Shown in pieces: positions 35,761 to 43,993 of a stretch of DNA of 64,000 nucleotides. The notes beneath the pieces are model-generated. The model had not been told where the DNA came from and searched no databases. It worked only from the letters and a program-made list of their open reading frames with translations. Origin of the DNA: JANQHS01 sp965267505 (lineage in GTDB: Bacteria > Bacteroidota > Bacteroidia > Cytophagales > CCMP332); NCBI GenBank assembly GCA_965267505.1, contig OZ254081.1:2294001-2358000 (forward strand). The letters run 5' to 3'. Position 1 is the stretch's first letter. The number at the start of each line of letters is the position of its first letter. Made by a program: the position numbers and the translations under genes.

Positions 35761-36582
35761 ATGATTGAAGTAAAACAAAAAGAACTATTGGATGCTGGTG
35801 TTCACTTTGGACACCTGACAAGAAAGTGGAATCCGAAAATGGCTCCTTTCATTCTTATGGAAAGGAACGGGATTCATTTGATCGATCTTAACAAGACCAA
35901 GAAAAGCATTGAGACTGCTGGGGAGGCCCTAAAGAACATTGCAAGGTCTGGCAAGAAGATCATGTTCGTAGCAACAAAGAAACAAGCACAAGAAGTTGTT
36001 TCTTCAGAGGCTAAAAAACTTAAAATGCCTTTCGTTACTGAAAGGTGGCTTGGTGGTATGCTTACCAATTTCGTGACCGTTCGTAAGTCATTGAAGAAAT
36101 TGGCAGCTATCGATAAGCTTATGAAGGATGAGGAGTTTCAGAACCTGGCCAAAAAGGAAAGGTTGATGAAAATGAGGGAAAAGGATAAGCTTGTTAGGGT
36201 TCTTGGAGGAATTGAAGAGGTTCAAAGACTTCCAGCAGCTCTTTTTATTATCGATATCCGTAAAGAGCATATTGCTGTAGCAGAAGCTCAAAAATTGAAT
36301 ATTCCTGTGTTTGCAATGGTGGATACCAACTCTGATCCTGATCAGGTTGATTTCCCAATCCCAGCAAACGATGATGCTTTCAAATCAATCAACCTGGTTG
36401 TTAAGATCTTGTCATCTTATATAGAAGAGGGTCTTGAGGAAAGGAAGAAAGACAAGGAAGAGGCTAAGAAGAGAGAGGCGGAGGAAGCACCAGAGGCTAA
36501 AGAAGAAACTGCAGAGGCTACTGAAGATTCAGAAGCGGTTGAAGAACAGCCGGCTGAGCAGGAAGAGGCCGAACAGGAATAA
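35761..36582 (+). CDS. rpsB: 30S ribosomal protein S2 with acidic C-terminal extension
   Basis: A 273-residue ribosomal protein. The core has LLDAGVHFGHLTRKWNPKM, FVTERWLGGMLTNF and VDTNSDPDQVDFPIPANDDA. About 50 extra residues at the end are almost all Glu, Ala, Lys and Gln (EERKKDKEEAKKREAEEAPE and onward), longer than in E. coli S2 and found in varying length in Bacteroidota. The second ATG of the ATT-linked pair (35761) is used; a TTG at 35758 directly precedes it. A hairpin terminator lies between this gene and tsf. Confidence 0.97.
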   Translation: MIEVKQKELLDAGVHFGHLTRKWNPKMAPFILMERNGIHLIDLNKTKKSIETAGEALKNIARSGKKIMFVATKKQAQEVVSSEAKKLKMPFVTERWLGGMLTNFVTVRKSLKKLAAIDKLMKDEEFQNLAKKERLMKMREKDKLVRVLGGIEEVQRLPAALFIIDIRKEHIAVAEAQKLNIPVFAMVDTNSDPDQVDFPIPANDDAFKSINLVVKILSSYIEEGLEERKKDKEEAKKREAEEAPEAKEETAEATEDSEAVEEQPAEQEEAEQE

Positions 36583-36595
36583 AATTCTCGATACA

Positions 36596-36625
36596 AAACA
36601 TCGGGGAGACTCGATGTTTTTTTTT
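36596..36625 (+). terminator. Hairpin terminator between rpsB and tsf
   Basis: The stem AAACATCG/CGATGTTT (36596-36603 with 36612-36619) is followed by a run of nine T residues through 36625. It looks like a standard intrinsic terminator or attenuator, so tsf may depend on read-through or on another promoter not recognised here. Confidence 0.75.
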
Positions 36626-36645
36626 AACATTTTCATTTTATCAAA

Positions 36646-37482
36646 ATGGCAATATCAGCTAAAGAAGTAAACGAATTGCGTAAAATGACCGGAGCAGGAA
36701 TGATGGACTGCAAAAATGCTTTGGTCGAAGCAGATGGGGATTTTGACAAAGCAGTTGAGATCCTAAGAAAAAAAGGACAAAAAGTTTCTGCCAAAAGAGC
36801 AGATAAGGAAGCAAATGAAGGTTCTGTTTTTGCTGGAACCCTGGCAGACGGATCTACAGGTTTCATTTTCTCAATGAATTGCGAGACCGACTTCGTTGCA
36901 AAAAATGATGAATTTCAGAATCTTGGAAACGAGATCTTGACTGCAATTATCGACCAAAAGCCTGCAGATCTTGCTGGCGTGATGGCTTTGACTCTTGGAT
37001 CAGGATCCACCGTGGAAGAAACTCTTACCAACATGATGGGTAAGATCGGAGAGAAGATCCAGATTTCTAATTACCAAAAGCTTGAAGGCGAAAAGATTGT
37101 TCCTTATATCCATATGGGATCAAAACTTGGTGTTCTTGTAAACCTTAGTGGAGTGAACGGAAGTGATGTTACCGGGGCTGGAAGAGATGTTGCAATGCAG
37201 ATCGCAGCGATGAACCCGGTAGCTGTAGACAAGGATGGTGTTGATCAAGGACTAATTGAAAAAGAGATCGAGATCGGTAAGGAGCAGGCAAGGGCTGAAG
37301 GAAAACCCGAAGAAATGCTTGAAAAGATAGCCATGGGTAAGCTTAATAAGTATTTCAAGGAGAATACCTTGTTGAACCAGGCTTTTGTTAAGGATCCTTC
37401 TCTTAACGTTCAGAAATATCTTGACTCTGTGAATTCTGGGTTGACCGTTTCTGCTTTCTCAAGAGTTTCAATAGGAGAATAA
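36646..37482 (+). CDS. tsf: Elongation factor Ts
   Basis: A 278-residue guanine nucleotide exchange factor for EF-Tu. The N-terminal UBA-like domain has VNELRKMTGAGMMDCKNAL; the core contains the TDFVAKNDEF motif (CETDFVAKN region) and the second subdomain with GRDVAMQIAAMNP. Length is close to the family's norm. It follows rpsB after a 63-base gap containing a terminator-like hairpin, the usual gene order. Confidence 0.97.
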   Translation: MAISAKEVNELRKMTGAGMMDCKNALVEADGDFDKAVEILRKKGQKVSAKRADKEANEGSVFAGTLADGSTGFIFSMNCETDFVAKNDEFQNLGNEILTAIIDQKPADLAGVMALTLGSGSTVEETLTNMMGKIGEKIQISNYQKLEGEKIVPYIHMGSKLGVLVNLSGVNGSDVTGAGRDVAMQIAAMNPVAVDKDGVDQGLIEKEIEIGKEQARAEGKPEEMLEKIAMGKLNKYFKENTLLNQAFVKDPSLNVQKYLDSVNSGLTVSAFSRVSIGE

Positions 37483-37483
37483 C

Positions 37484-39310
37484 TTAAAGGATCTTTTGCC
37501 TCAATTGATATTGAGCTGAAAGTGGGTCAGAATTTGGCATTATTTCATTGTGCCGGGTTCTGACCTTTTTTGTTGCCTTGCCCCTCAAGACCAATTCTTT
37601 GCCATTTCTTAAAACCAAAACCTTAACCGACAATTCTCTCCTAAAACCCTGATTCACAAAAAGTAATTCTCGAAGGTCATATTCATTGAATACCTCGTTG
37701 TTGTTAATGGAAATAATGATGTCTCCTTTTTCCATTTCCAAGGTGTTTTTGCCTTTTTTGACGCATACATAATGATTGATCTCTGGGAAAAAATGGAACT
37801 TTCCGCCTTTTAAGAAAGTCCTGTGTTCTTCTCCCTTTTGGACAAAATCCCATCCTACCCTGTTCAAATAAAAATCATGAGGAATGGGTTTGTCCCCATA
37901 TACATAGGACTCCACCAATGATTTGATGTCAGGATCCTGGAATTTTAGAAATGCTCCCCAAAGGTCCGGGTGCTCATAGCCACTTGGGTGGTTCGCACAG
38001 AAATTTGAAAATCTTTCAAGCCATGGATAGAGGCCTCCAATTGAAACTCCTTTCTCCCGAAGAAGAATATCCAAATAGAAAGCAGTAAGCACTCCTCGGT
38101 TGAAATAGGGGTTCATTGAACTTAAAAGATTCTTTTTTTCCTTTGTGATCTCACCTTTCTGGTACAATTCGATTCCCAGGTTAAACAAATTGGCGTTGCT
38201 TCCGGAAATTTCTCTTTCCAATGCTACGAGGAAAAAATCTTTTGACCAGTTCTCTGAAAGAATTTCACCGTTGACTAAAGACTGAATTGCCAAGTATTTA
38301 GACATTGATTCAATTAACCATAGGTGTCCGGGATATTGGGGTTCACCGTAATTTTTCCAATACAAGGGGCCCAGAATTTGTTGTGTGACCCAATATCTTG
38401 AAAGACCAAAGGCAAAGTTGTTTAGCATTTCTTCTGGATCTTCTCCCTGAGGGATTTTTATGATGATGGAAGATTTTGACACAAGATTTGAAACGGGTTC
38501 TTCCTTGACATTTCCACTTCTAAGGAGAATGTTGACATGCTCAGTTTTTACACCAGTAATAAACTTTTCAAAAAGCTCTGTTAAAATCCCGGTTTTGTAA
38601 TAGCTATTCAATCTTGGGAAATCATCAAGTCCCCATATAAAGACCTTTTTCTTTTTTATCTGGACCTCGGTTGGGGCGGTATTTGAAAACCATAAAAAGG
38701 ATTCGTAGAGGCTTTTGAAATTCTCATAAGTAGATTCCAATCTTTCTGCGTTTTGCGGAGTGCCTTTTAGATTGGTCCAAAGCGCATTGGGGTTTTTAAT
38801 CTCAATTCTGGCTTTTGAATTCTTTCTGTCTGGATCCTTTCCAAAAAGAAGGATCGGATTCAAAAAGAAGAATTCTTTTTTTCTTATTTCCGGGACAAAA
38901 ACTTCTGGATAGGAGAGGGGAGGTTTTGAGCTGGAGAAATGGGATAATTCCATTTTTTTGATTCTTGAAGTGACTCCTTTTATTTTTTCGTTTTTCGAAT
39001 TGAAAAGAGATTGTCCTTTTATGAATTTTCCAGGTTCAAGAGGCCAATAAAAACCCTTGGTTAAGTAGGGGTATTCAAGAATACCTTTCCAGGAATCACT
39101 TTGGGGGTAGTAAGACACCTTTAGGGTCTGATTTTTTACCCTTTCAAGATTGATCTTATAAAGCTCAGGGTTGTTTGAGGATTGACTGTAAAGCTTAGGT
39201 GATAGTAAGAAAAGGATGACCCAAAAAGCCAGACAGTTTTTACCCAAGAAAGAAATTCTATTCAGCTCTGATCTGAACTTCCTGTAAAATGGTGTTATTC
39301 TCTCCCTCAT
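37484..39310 (-). CDS. Secreted M61-like protein with lost zinc site and PDZ domain (probable pseudo-peptidase)
   Basis: A 608-residue exported protein. The arrangement resembles M61 glycyl aminopeptidases: an N-terminal beta domain, a helical peptidase-like domain (about 200-500) and a PDZ domain near the C-terminus (about 515-590: KGDIIISINNNEVFNEYDL). At the expected HExxH position the sequence reads NNFAFGLSRYWVT (297-309), with no His or Glu ligand. Glu334 in LWLIESMSKYL remains in the place of the third ligand. A catalytic role is thus unlikely; binding is more plausible. Start ATG 39310 overlaps the upstream gene by 53 bases; TTG 39245-39247 would give a compact signal peptide without overlap. 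Confidence 0.7.
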   Translation of the reverse strand: MRERITPFYRKFRSELNRISFLGKNCLAFWVILFLLSPKLYSQSSNNPELYKINLERVKNQTLKVSYYPQSDSWKGILEYPYLTKGFYWPLEPGKFIKGQSLFNSKNEKIKGVTSRIKKMELSHFSSSKPPLSYPEVFVPEIRKKEFFFLNPILLFGKDPDRKNSKARIEIKNPNALWTNLKGTPQNAERLESTYENFKSLYESFLWFSNTAPTEVQIKKKKVFIWGLDDFPRLNSYYKTGILTELFEKFITGVKTEHVNILLRSGNVKEEPVSNLVSKSSIIIKIPQGEDPEEMLNNFAFGLSRYWVTQQILGPLYWKNYGEPQYPGHLWLIESMSKYLAIQSLVNGEILSENWSKDFFLVALEREISGSNANLFNLGIELYQKGEITKEKKNLLSSMNPYFNRGVLTAFYLDILLREKGVSIGGLYPWLERFSNFCANHPSGYEHPDLWGAFLKFQDPDIKSLVESYVYGDKPIPHDFYLNRVGWDFVQKGEEHRTFLKGGKFHFFPEINHYVCVKKGKNTLEMEKGDIIISINNNEVFNEYDLRELLFVNQGFRRELSVKVLVLRNGKELVLRGKATKKVRTRHNEIMPNSDPLSAQYQLRQKIL

Positions 39311-40232
39311 ATTCCGTCAATGGAATCAGATGGTGAAAATATTGATCCTTTTTCTTTTTGATCACATGAATGCTATTATCAACAATGGCAAAAGGATTAG
39401 AATCCATTCGTTCCTTGAATTCTAGCTTTTCATCTGGCATGATCTGAAGAAGATCCCATGACTTTCCATCCTTTGAAAGTTTGGTCAGATATGCCTTTTC
39501 TGCCAGGTGGTCAAAATGAAATCTGACCCGACTTTTTTCATTTCCAAAATCAAGGGTATTGACCATGGATCTATCCATTTCTACGGTCAATAATTTTGCC
39601 TTGCTTTGATCAAAAATAAATAGACGGGAATCTGACAAAGCAAAACAGAGGTCGCCTTCCGATCTATTGTGGTCTTTTTTCCTTTCAATAAGATCAAGCG
39701 AAGAATTAGAACTTTTCTGATCCTCCAACTCAATCATTTTCAGGCAGTACGTATTCTTTTTATAGTCCTTTTTGTCCTGATAAGATTTTCCAACAACATG
39801 ATTTCCTAAAAACAAAGGTTCATGAAGGATCTTATACGGATTATCACTTTCATGATCTTCCAGAGACAATTGGTTTGAAAGAAGGAACCTGTTACCCCTT
39901 ACTAAAAGTTCGAGAGTCTTCTTCTCCTGCTGTACAAAAAAAGTTGTGTCGGTGGAAACAATTAGATTTAGAGGCTCTGTTTGGAACCAAAAAGTATCCT
40001 TAACAAGATTATGACGATTCAGTAAATAAATGGGAGTGCCCTGATTTCTTTGGGTTTTACCCAATCCCACTGCCCTTTCTTTTGAGAGGAAATAAAGCTC
40101 TTCGATGGGAAGAGTTTTATGGGAATATGCAAGGTGATCATAGCCAAGATTTCCCCCTTTTGACAGGAGTAAATTTGACCACAAAAGAAAAGTTGCAAAG
40201 GAAAAAAGGAGGCCTATTCGCATTTTCAACAT
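39258..40232 (-). CDS. Secreted protein of unknown function
   Basis: A 324-residue protein with an N-terminal signal (MLKMRIGLLFSFATFLLWSN). The body is strand-rich and charged, with repeated short hydrophobic strands that could form a beta-propeller-like fold, but no motif is recognised. It directly precedes and overlaps the M61-like pseudo-peptidase gene, so the two proteins probably act together. Function unknown. ATG 40232 or 40223 is the start. Confidence 0.6.
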   Translation of the reverse strand: MLKMRIGLLFSFATFLLWSNLLLSKGGNLGYDHLAYSHKTLPIEELYFLSKERAVGLGKTQRNQGTPIYLLNRHNLVKDTFWFQTEPLNLIVSTDTTFFVQQEKKTLELLVRGNRFLLSNQLSLEDHESDNPYKILHEPLFLGNHVVGKSYQDKKDYKKNTYCLKMIELEDQKSSNSSLDLIERKKDHNRSEGDLCFALSDSRLFIFDQSKAKLLTVEMDRSMVNTLDFGNEKSRVRFHFDHLAEKAYLTKLSKDGKSWDLLQIMPDEKLEFKERMDSNPFAIVDNSIHVIKKKKDQYFHHLIPLTEYEGENNTILQEVQIRAE

Positions 40233-40287
40233 GCAAATATACCTCTTTTCCCTTTTGTTAAGGAATAGTTAATAGACCTGAAATGTG

Positions 40288-40905
40288 CTAATCGATGATG
40301 GTAACCTGGCAATCACCATTGTATTGATTCCAGGAAAGGATTCCAAAACCTGCTTCCGGATCATTGTTGTTTTGGAAGTTGGCGTATTTACCATCAGTTA
40401 CATAGCATGCCCAGGCTTGAATCACGTGCTCGGTTTTTCCATTCAGGTCCATACCAGCGTTATCATTCGATGCCCTCCACATTCTGTTTGCCTTATTAAT
40501 ATAAAGTAGGACTTCCCGGGATGCTGATCTTCCTGTGTTGTCCCAATTTGACATGGCAACTCTCATTTTGCAACCATCTCCGTCACCGCAAAACTTGTTG
40601 ATGGTCTGAATTGGAATGGTAACCGTGCTACCCCTGTGTTTCTTGTCAACTGCATAGGTAACTCTGTCAGGACCGCTAAGAGCAGGTACCATTCCGTAGG
40701 GGGCAGATTCACCTGTTTCTAGTCCTGCACTTCTTGGATCACCTGTAGATTTTGGTTTCGTATCAGGGTTCTGATTCTGAGGTCTGACATCCGGATTTGT
40801 TGAAGAAGAGGGTGCCGGACCTGTTGGGTCTCCAAGAGGAATTTCCTGGCTCAAAACTGGCAAGGAGAAAAGAGTAATCAAAACTATAGGTAGAAGATTT
40901 TTCAT
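40288..40905 (-). CDS. Secreted protein of unknown function with a Pro-rich linker
   Basis: A 205-residue protein with signal 1-19 (cleavage after VLSQ). Residues 20-65 are Pro/Asn/Ser-rich, probably a flexible linker (for example NPDVRPQNQNPDTKP). The compact C-terminal domain (about 75-205) has four cysteines (CGDGDGC, WACYV, DCQVTIID) that could form two disulfides, and ends in a hydrophobic strand. No family recognised. It is separated from the next downstream gene by 55 bases. Its promoter is not clear. Confidence 0.6.
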   Translation of the reverse strand: MKNLLPIVLITLFSLPVLSQEIPLGDPTGPAPSSSTNPDVRPQNQNPDTKPKSTGDPRSAGLETGESAPYGMVPALSGPDRVTYAVDKKHRGSTVTIPIQTINKFCGDGDGCKMRVAMSNWDNTGRSASREVLLYINKANRMWRASNDNAGMDLNGKTEHVIQAWACYVTDGKYANFQNNNDPEAGFGILSWNQYNGDCQVTIID

Positions 40906-41035
40906 AATGATTTGGTTTATTGGATTCTTAAATTAACTGAAATAATGTTCATCTATGCAATTGAGGTGCCATTTCGGTTATTGTACTCCCAATGAAGGAT
41001 TTTGGCCCATTATTGAATCGGAAAGATTAATATGA

Positions 41036-41083
41036 AAATGCTCGCCTTTGCTCAGTTTTTGTCAAAACCGAGCTTTGGCGAGC
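41036..41083 (-). terminator. tmRNA transcript terminator
   Basis: The 7-bp outer stem GCTCGCC/GGCGAGC (41083-41077 with 41046-41040 on the minus strand), with a further paired AGCTC/GAGC part inside, follows the tmRNA 3' end by 5 bases and is followed by ATTTTC. Confidence 0.7.
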
Positions 41084-41088
41084 GAAGG

Positions 41089-41449
41089 TGGAGCCGGCGG
41101 GAGTCGAACCCGCGTCCAGATATGTCAGCCTCATTGCCCTCTACATGCTTAGTTCTGGTTTATAACCAAGGATCAGGAACCAGAACAATCCGAAACCCTC
41201 GGTTTTAATGCCTAAATAGTCTCCTTCTCCGACATTAAAAAAGAAAGAAACGAACCGAGTTTCGAAGTCCTTGGCCCGATTGAAACGGTTCCTTCAGTCG
41301 GAGGACTCAAGCTGGTTAATAATCCTAATTAAGCAGCAAGGGCGTATGATTCTTCGCCAATTAAAAAATGAAAGTTTTTTACGGGATCACTAACAAAACC
41401 CGGCATGCCAACAACGGACCGGATCACCCTGTCAAAACCAGTCGGCCCC
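41089..41449 (-). ncRNA. ssrA: Transfer-messenger RNA (tmRNA)
   Basis: The one-piece tmRNA rescues stalled ribosomes with SmpB and tags the incomplete protein. The 5' end reads GGGGCCGACTGG (minus strand, from 41449) and the 3' end GGGTTCGACTCCCGCCGG then CTCCA at 41089; GGGGCCG and CGGCTCC pair as the acceptor stem, and the T-arm is intact. The CCA end is not encoded (CCT follows the discriminator). The tag frame at 41358-41329 reads GEESYALAA then TAA, with the resume codon probably GGC (Gly), the usual ALAA ending. Mature ends are predicted from base pairing. smpB is not in the window. Confidence 0.95.
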
Positions 41450-41461
41450 ATTTTGGATTTA

Positions 41462-41469
41462 CAAAATTA
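41462..41469 (-). promoter_or_regulatory. Putative tmRNA -7 element
   Basis: On the minus strand TAATTTTG, an exact TAnnTTTG match, stands 12 bases before the mature 5' end, consistent with a precursor trimmed by RNase P. A TTG lies at 22 bases, a little longer than the usual spacing. Confidence 0.4.
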
Positions 41470-41564
41470 GAACAATTCTATAGGCTAATAACAAATTTGA
41501 ATTCTTATGATTCAAAGCCTGATTTTTGAAAGGAATCAATTCAATAATTATCTAATTTGCAGCC

Positions 41565-43343
41565 ATGGCAGAATATGTGGTATCGGCAAGAAAATATAGA
41601 CCTAAAAGCTTTGAAGAAGTGGTGGGTCAATCTCATATCACAACAACTTTAACCAATGCCATAAAGAGTCAACAACTAGCGCATGCTATGTTATTCTGTG
41701 GTCCAAGAGGGATAGGAAAAACGACATGTGCGAGGATTCTGGCAAAGAATATTAACGAGTTTGACGATCAGGCTATGGACGGGGGAATGTCCATGAACAT
41801 CTTTGAACTTGATGCTGCCTCAAACAATACTGTAGATGATATCAGGAACCTGATTGATCAGGTGCGCTACCCTCCCCAGGTTGGAAAGTACAAGGTATAT
41901 ATCATTGATGAGGTTCACATGCTTTCAAAATCAGCTTTCAATGCTTTTTTGAAAACCTTGGAAGAGCCTCCTTCCTATGCTATTTTCATTTTAGCAACAA
42001 CGGAAAAGCATAAAGTTCTTCCAACAATTTTGTCCAGGTGTCAGATTTATGACTTCAATAGAATCGATGTTATTGAAATTGAAGCTCACCTTTCTTCCAT
42101 TGGTAAGAAAGAAGAAATAAAAGCTGAAGAAGACGCCCTTCACTTAATTGCCCAAAAATCTGATGGCTCCTTACGGGACGCCCTATCCCTGTTCGATCAA
42201 CTTCTTGCCTTTTCCGGAGACAATTCTTTGACCTATGAACAGGTCCTTAAGAATCTTCACATCCTTGATTATGATTATTATCTAAGGCTAACTGAGATGC
42301 TTAATAATGAGGATCATGAGGCTTCGGTATTACTTTTCGATGAGATCCTTAGTAAGGGATTTGATGGAATGCAATTGGTTGGAGGCTTTCTTGAGCATTT
42401 AAGAAATCTTATGATGATGATGGCCACTGGGACTTCCAAGTTGGTAGCAGTTCCAAAAAGTGCTCTGGCTCAATACGAGAAACAAAGCAAGGAAATAGAC
42501 AGGTCTCTTTTATTATCATGGATCAGTATTCTTCAAAATTGTGAGCAGCAATATAGCATTAGTCAAAACCAAAGGATACTCGTAGAATTATCCTTAATAA
42601 AAATGGCCCATGTTCGGGGAGTAATTGCCCTTCCTTCAGTAGAGCCTGAAAAAAAAAAGTCTAGTCCTGAAGTAATTTCTGAAAAGCCGGAAAGCTCTGC
42701 TAATCATGAAAGTCAGGACAGCAAGCCTGAACCCATACCGCTCGTTGAGGAACCACAACCTGAAGTAAATAAAGGGGAATCGAAGCCTGAGGAGCCAATA
42801 GAGTCTAAACCTGAGGAAATTATTAAGGAAAATGAGAATGTTAAATCAGATCCAGGTTCAAAAAAGAAAATATCCATCAAACCAAGGATCGCTTCATCTA
42901 TCAATCTGAATGAAGAGGTCAAAGAAGAAGTAGAAAGTGAACCTGACCTTTTACAACTTCAAGAGGAAATTCCGGTAGATCAAGAATTTGATCTTGAAAT
43001 GGTATTAAATGCCTGGAAAGAATTTGTGGACGCCAGGATAAAAGAGGCACCCCAGGGATTGGTTAGGGTATTGGAAAAGAGACCATCCTTAGATGGAAAC
43101 AAGATCATTATCGATCTGGGCAATCCAATAGAAGATGCCCACCTTGACAAGGTAAGGGCGGAGCTCAATTATCATTTGAAGAAATCCTTAAAGAATAAAG
43201 AAGCCGAATTGGTCTCAATAATCAATGTTGAGAAAAAGGAAAAGGTCCCTTATACCAGTGCGGAAAAGTTTGAGGTCCTTTCTAAAGAAAATCCTGCTTT
43301 GAATGACCTGAAGGATAAACTTGGCTTGGAAATAGAATTCTAG
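41565..43343 (+). CDS. dnaX: DNA polymerase III subunit tau (and probable gamma by slippage)
   Basis: A 592-residue clamp-loader ATPase that connects the replicative polymerase to the helicase. The AAA+ domain has Walker A GPRGIGKTT (46-54), Walker B-type YIIDEVHML (112-120) and the sensor/arginine-finger LSRCQ (156-160). The zinc-binding cysteine module between them is missing, replaced by NINEFDDQAMDGGMSMN; I recall this as normal in flavobacteria. The collar domain ends near residue 350. A Pro/Glu/Lys-rich linker (360-470) and the tau C-terminal domain follow. Codons 362-365 contain ten A residues then G; shifting into either other frame meets a stop within 15 bases, giving a 366-residue gamma form. 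Confidence 0.95.
   Translation: MAEYVVSARKYRPKSFEEVVGQSHITTTLTNAIKSQQLAHAMLFCGPRGIGKTTCARILAKNINEFDDQAMDGGMSMNIFELDAASNNTVDDIRNLIDQVRYPPQVGKYKVYIIDEVHMLSKSAFNAFLKTLEEPPSYAIFILATTEKHKVLPTILSRCQIYDFNRIDVIEIEAHLSSIGKKEEIKAEEDALHLIAQKSDGSLRDALSLFDQLLAFSGDNSLTYEQVLKNLHILDYDYYLRLTEMLNNEDHEASVLLFDEILSKGFDGMQLVGGFLEHLRNLMMMMATGTSKLVAVPKSALAQYEKQSKEIDRSLLLSWISILQNCEQQYSISQNQRILVELSLIKMAHVRGVIALPSVEPEKKKSSPEVISEKPESSANHESQDSKPEPIPLVEEPQPEVNKGESKPEEPIESKPEEIIKENENVKSDPGSKKKISIKPRIASSINLNEEVKEEVESEPDLLQLQEEIPVDQEFDLEMVLNAWKEFVDARIKEAPQGLVRVLEKRPSLDGNKIIIDLGNPIEDAHLDKVRAELNYHLKKSLKNKEAELVSIINVEKKEKVPYTSAEKFEVLSKENPALNDLKDKLGLEIEF
42649..42659 (+). promoter_or_regulatory. Slippery A10G run in dnaX (recoding or transcriptional slippage site)
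   Basis: GAA-AAA-AAA-AAG (codons 362-365) gives a run of ten A before G, containing the A AAA AAG heptamer used for the -1 frameshift in E. coli dnaX. One base back, the next codons are GTC then TAG at 42662-42664. One base forward, a TAA is met at 42673-42675. Product gamma would be 366 residues, ending just after the collar domain. Confidence 0.6.
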
Positions 43344-43873
43344 TCAGCTTCTGGGTCGATCGAAGGATCAAACCATGAAGAATATAAAAGGTAATTCTTG
43401 GGTGTCCTTTGGATCATCTTCAAATTATTTTCGTCAGCCTTCTTCAGGAATTTTGCAGGAATTCCACCAAAGATTGATCCAGGAGGAACTTCCGTGTTCT
43501 CCAGCACTATTGCACCGGCGGCAATTATTGATCCCTCACCAATTACGGCATGGTCCATCACAATAGCCCCCATTCCTATGAGAACATTATCCTTTACCGT
43601 ACAGCCATGAACTATTGCATTGTGACCAATAGAAACATTATTTCCAATGAAGGTCTTAGCTGTTTTATATGTACAATGAATTACAGCCCCGTCCTGGATA
43701 TTTACATTATCGCCGATATCAATTGTATTCACATCTCCCCTAGTAATTGAATTGAACCAAAAAGAACAATTCTTTCCAGTTTTTACTTTTCCTATGATCT
43801 GGGCGGAAGGTGCTATAAAACTATTCTGGCCGATTTTGGGTTCTATTCCTTGAACCGGAATAAGGTTTTTCAT
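43340..43873 (-). CDS. Gamma-carbonic-anhydrase-like hexapeptide-repeat protein
   Basis: A 177-residue left-handed beta-helix protein of the YrdA/PaaY family. Hexapeptide repeats run from about 12 to 145 (for example VNTIDIGDNVNIQDGAVI). The three zinc histidines of gamma-carbonic anhydrases are in place: His66, His84 and His89. The trimer may act as carbonic anhydrase or thioesterase; the sequence does not decide. Its stop shares the palindromic CTAG at 43340-43343 with the convergent dnaX stop. Monocistronic. Confidence 0.88.
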   Translation of the reverse strand: MKNLIPVQGIEPKIGQNSFIAPSAQIIGKVKTGKNCSFWFNSITRGDVNTIDIGDNVNIQDGAVIHCTYKTAKTFIGNNVSIGHNAIVHGCTVKDNVLIGMGAIVMDHAVIGEGSIIAAGAIVLENTEVPPGSIFGGIPAKFLKKADENNLKMIQRTPKNYLLYSSWFDPSIDPEAD

Positions 43874-43993
43874 TTGAGAAGTTTTATTGGCTCCTAAGAA
43901 AGAGATAATTTCAAATACAATACTTATTTTGGCGTTGATTTAATAGAATTGGAGGATTCCCAAGGAGTCATTTGTACTTAAATTAAGTTCAAA

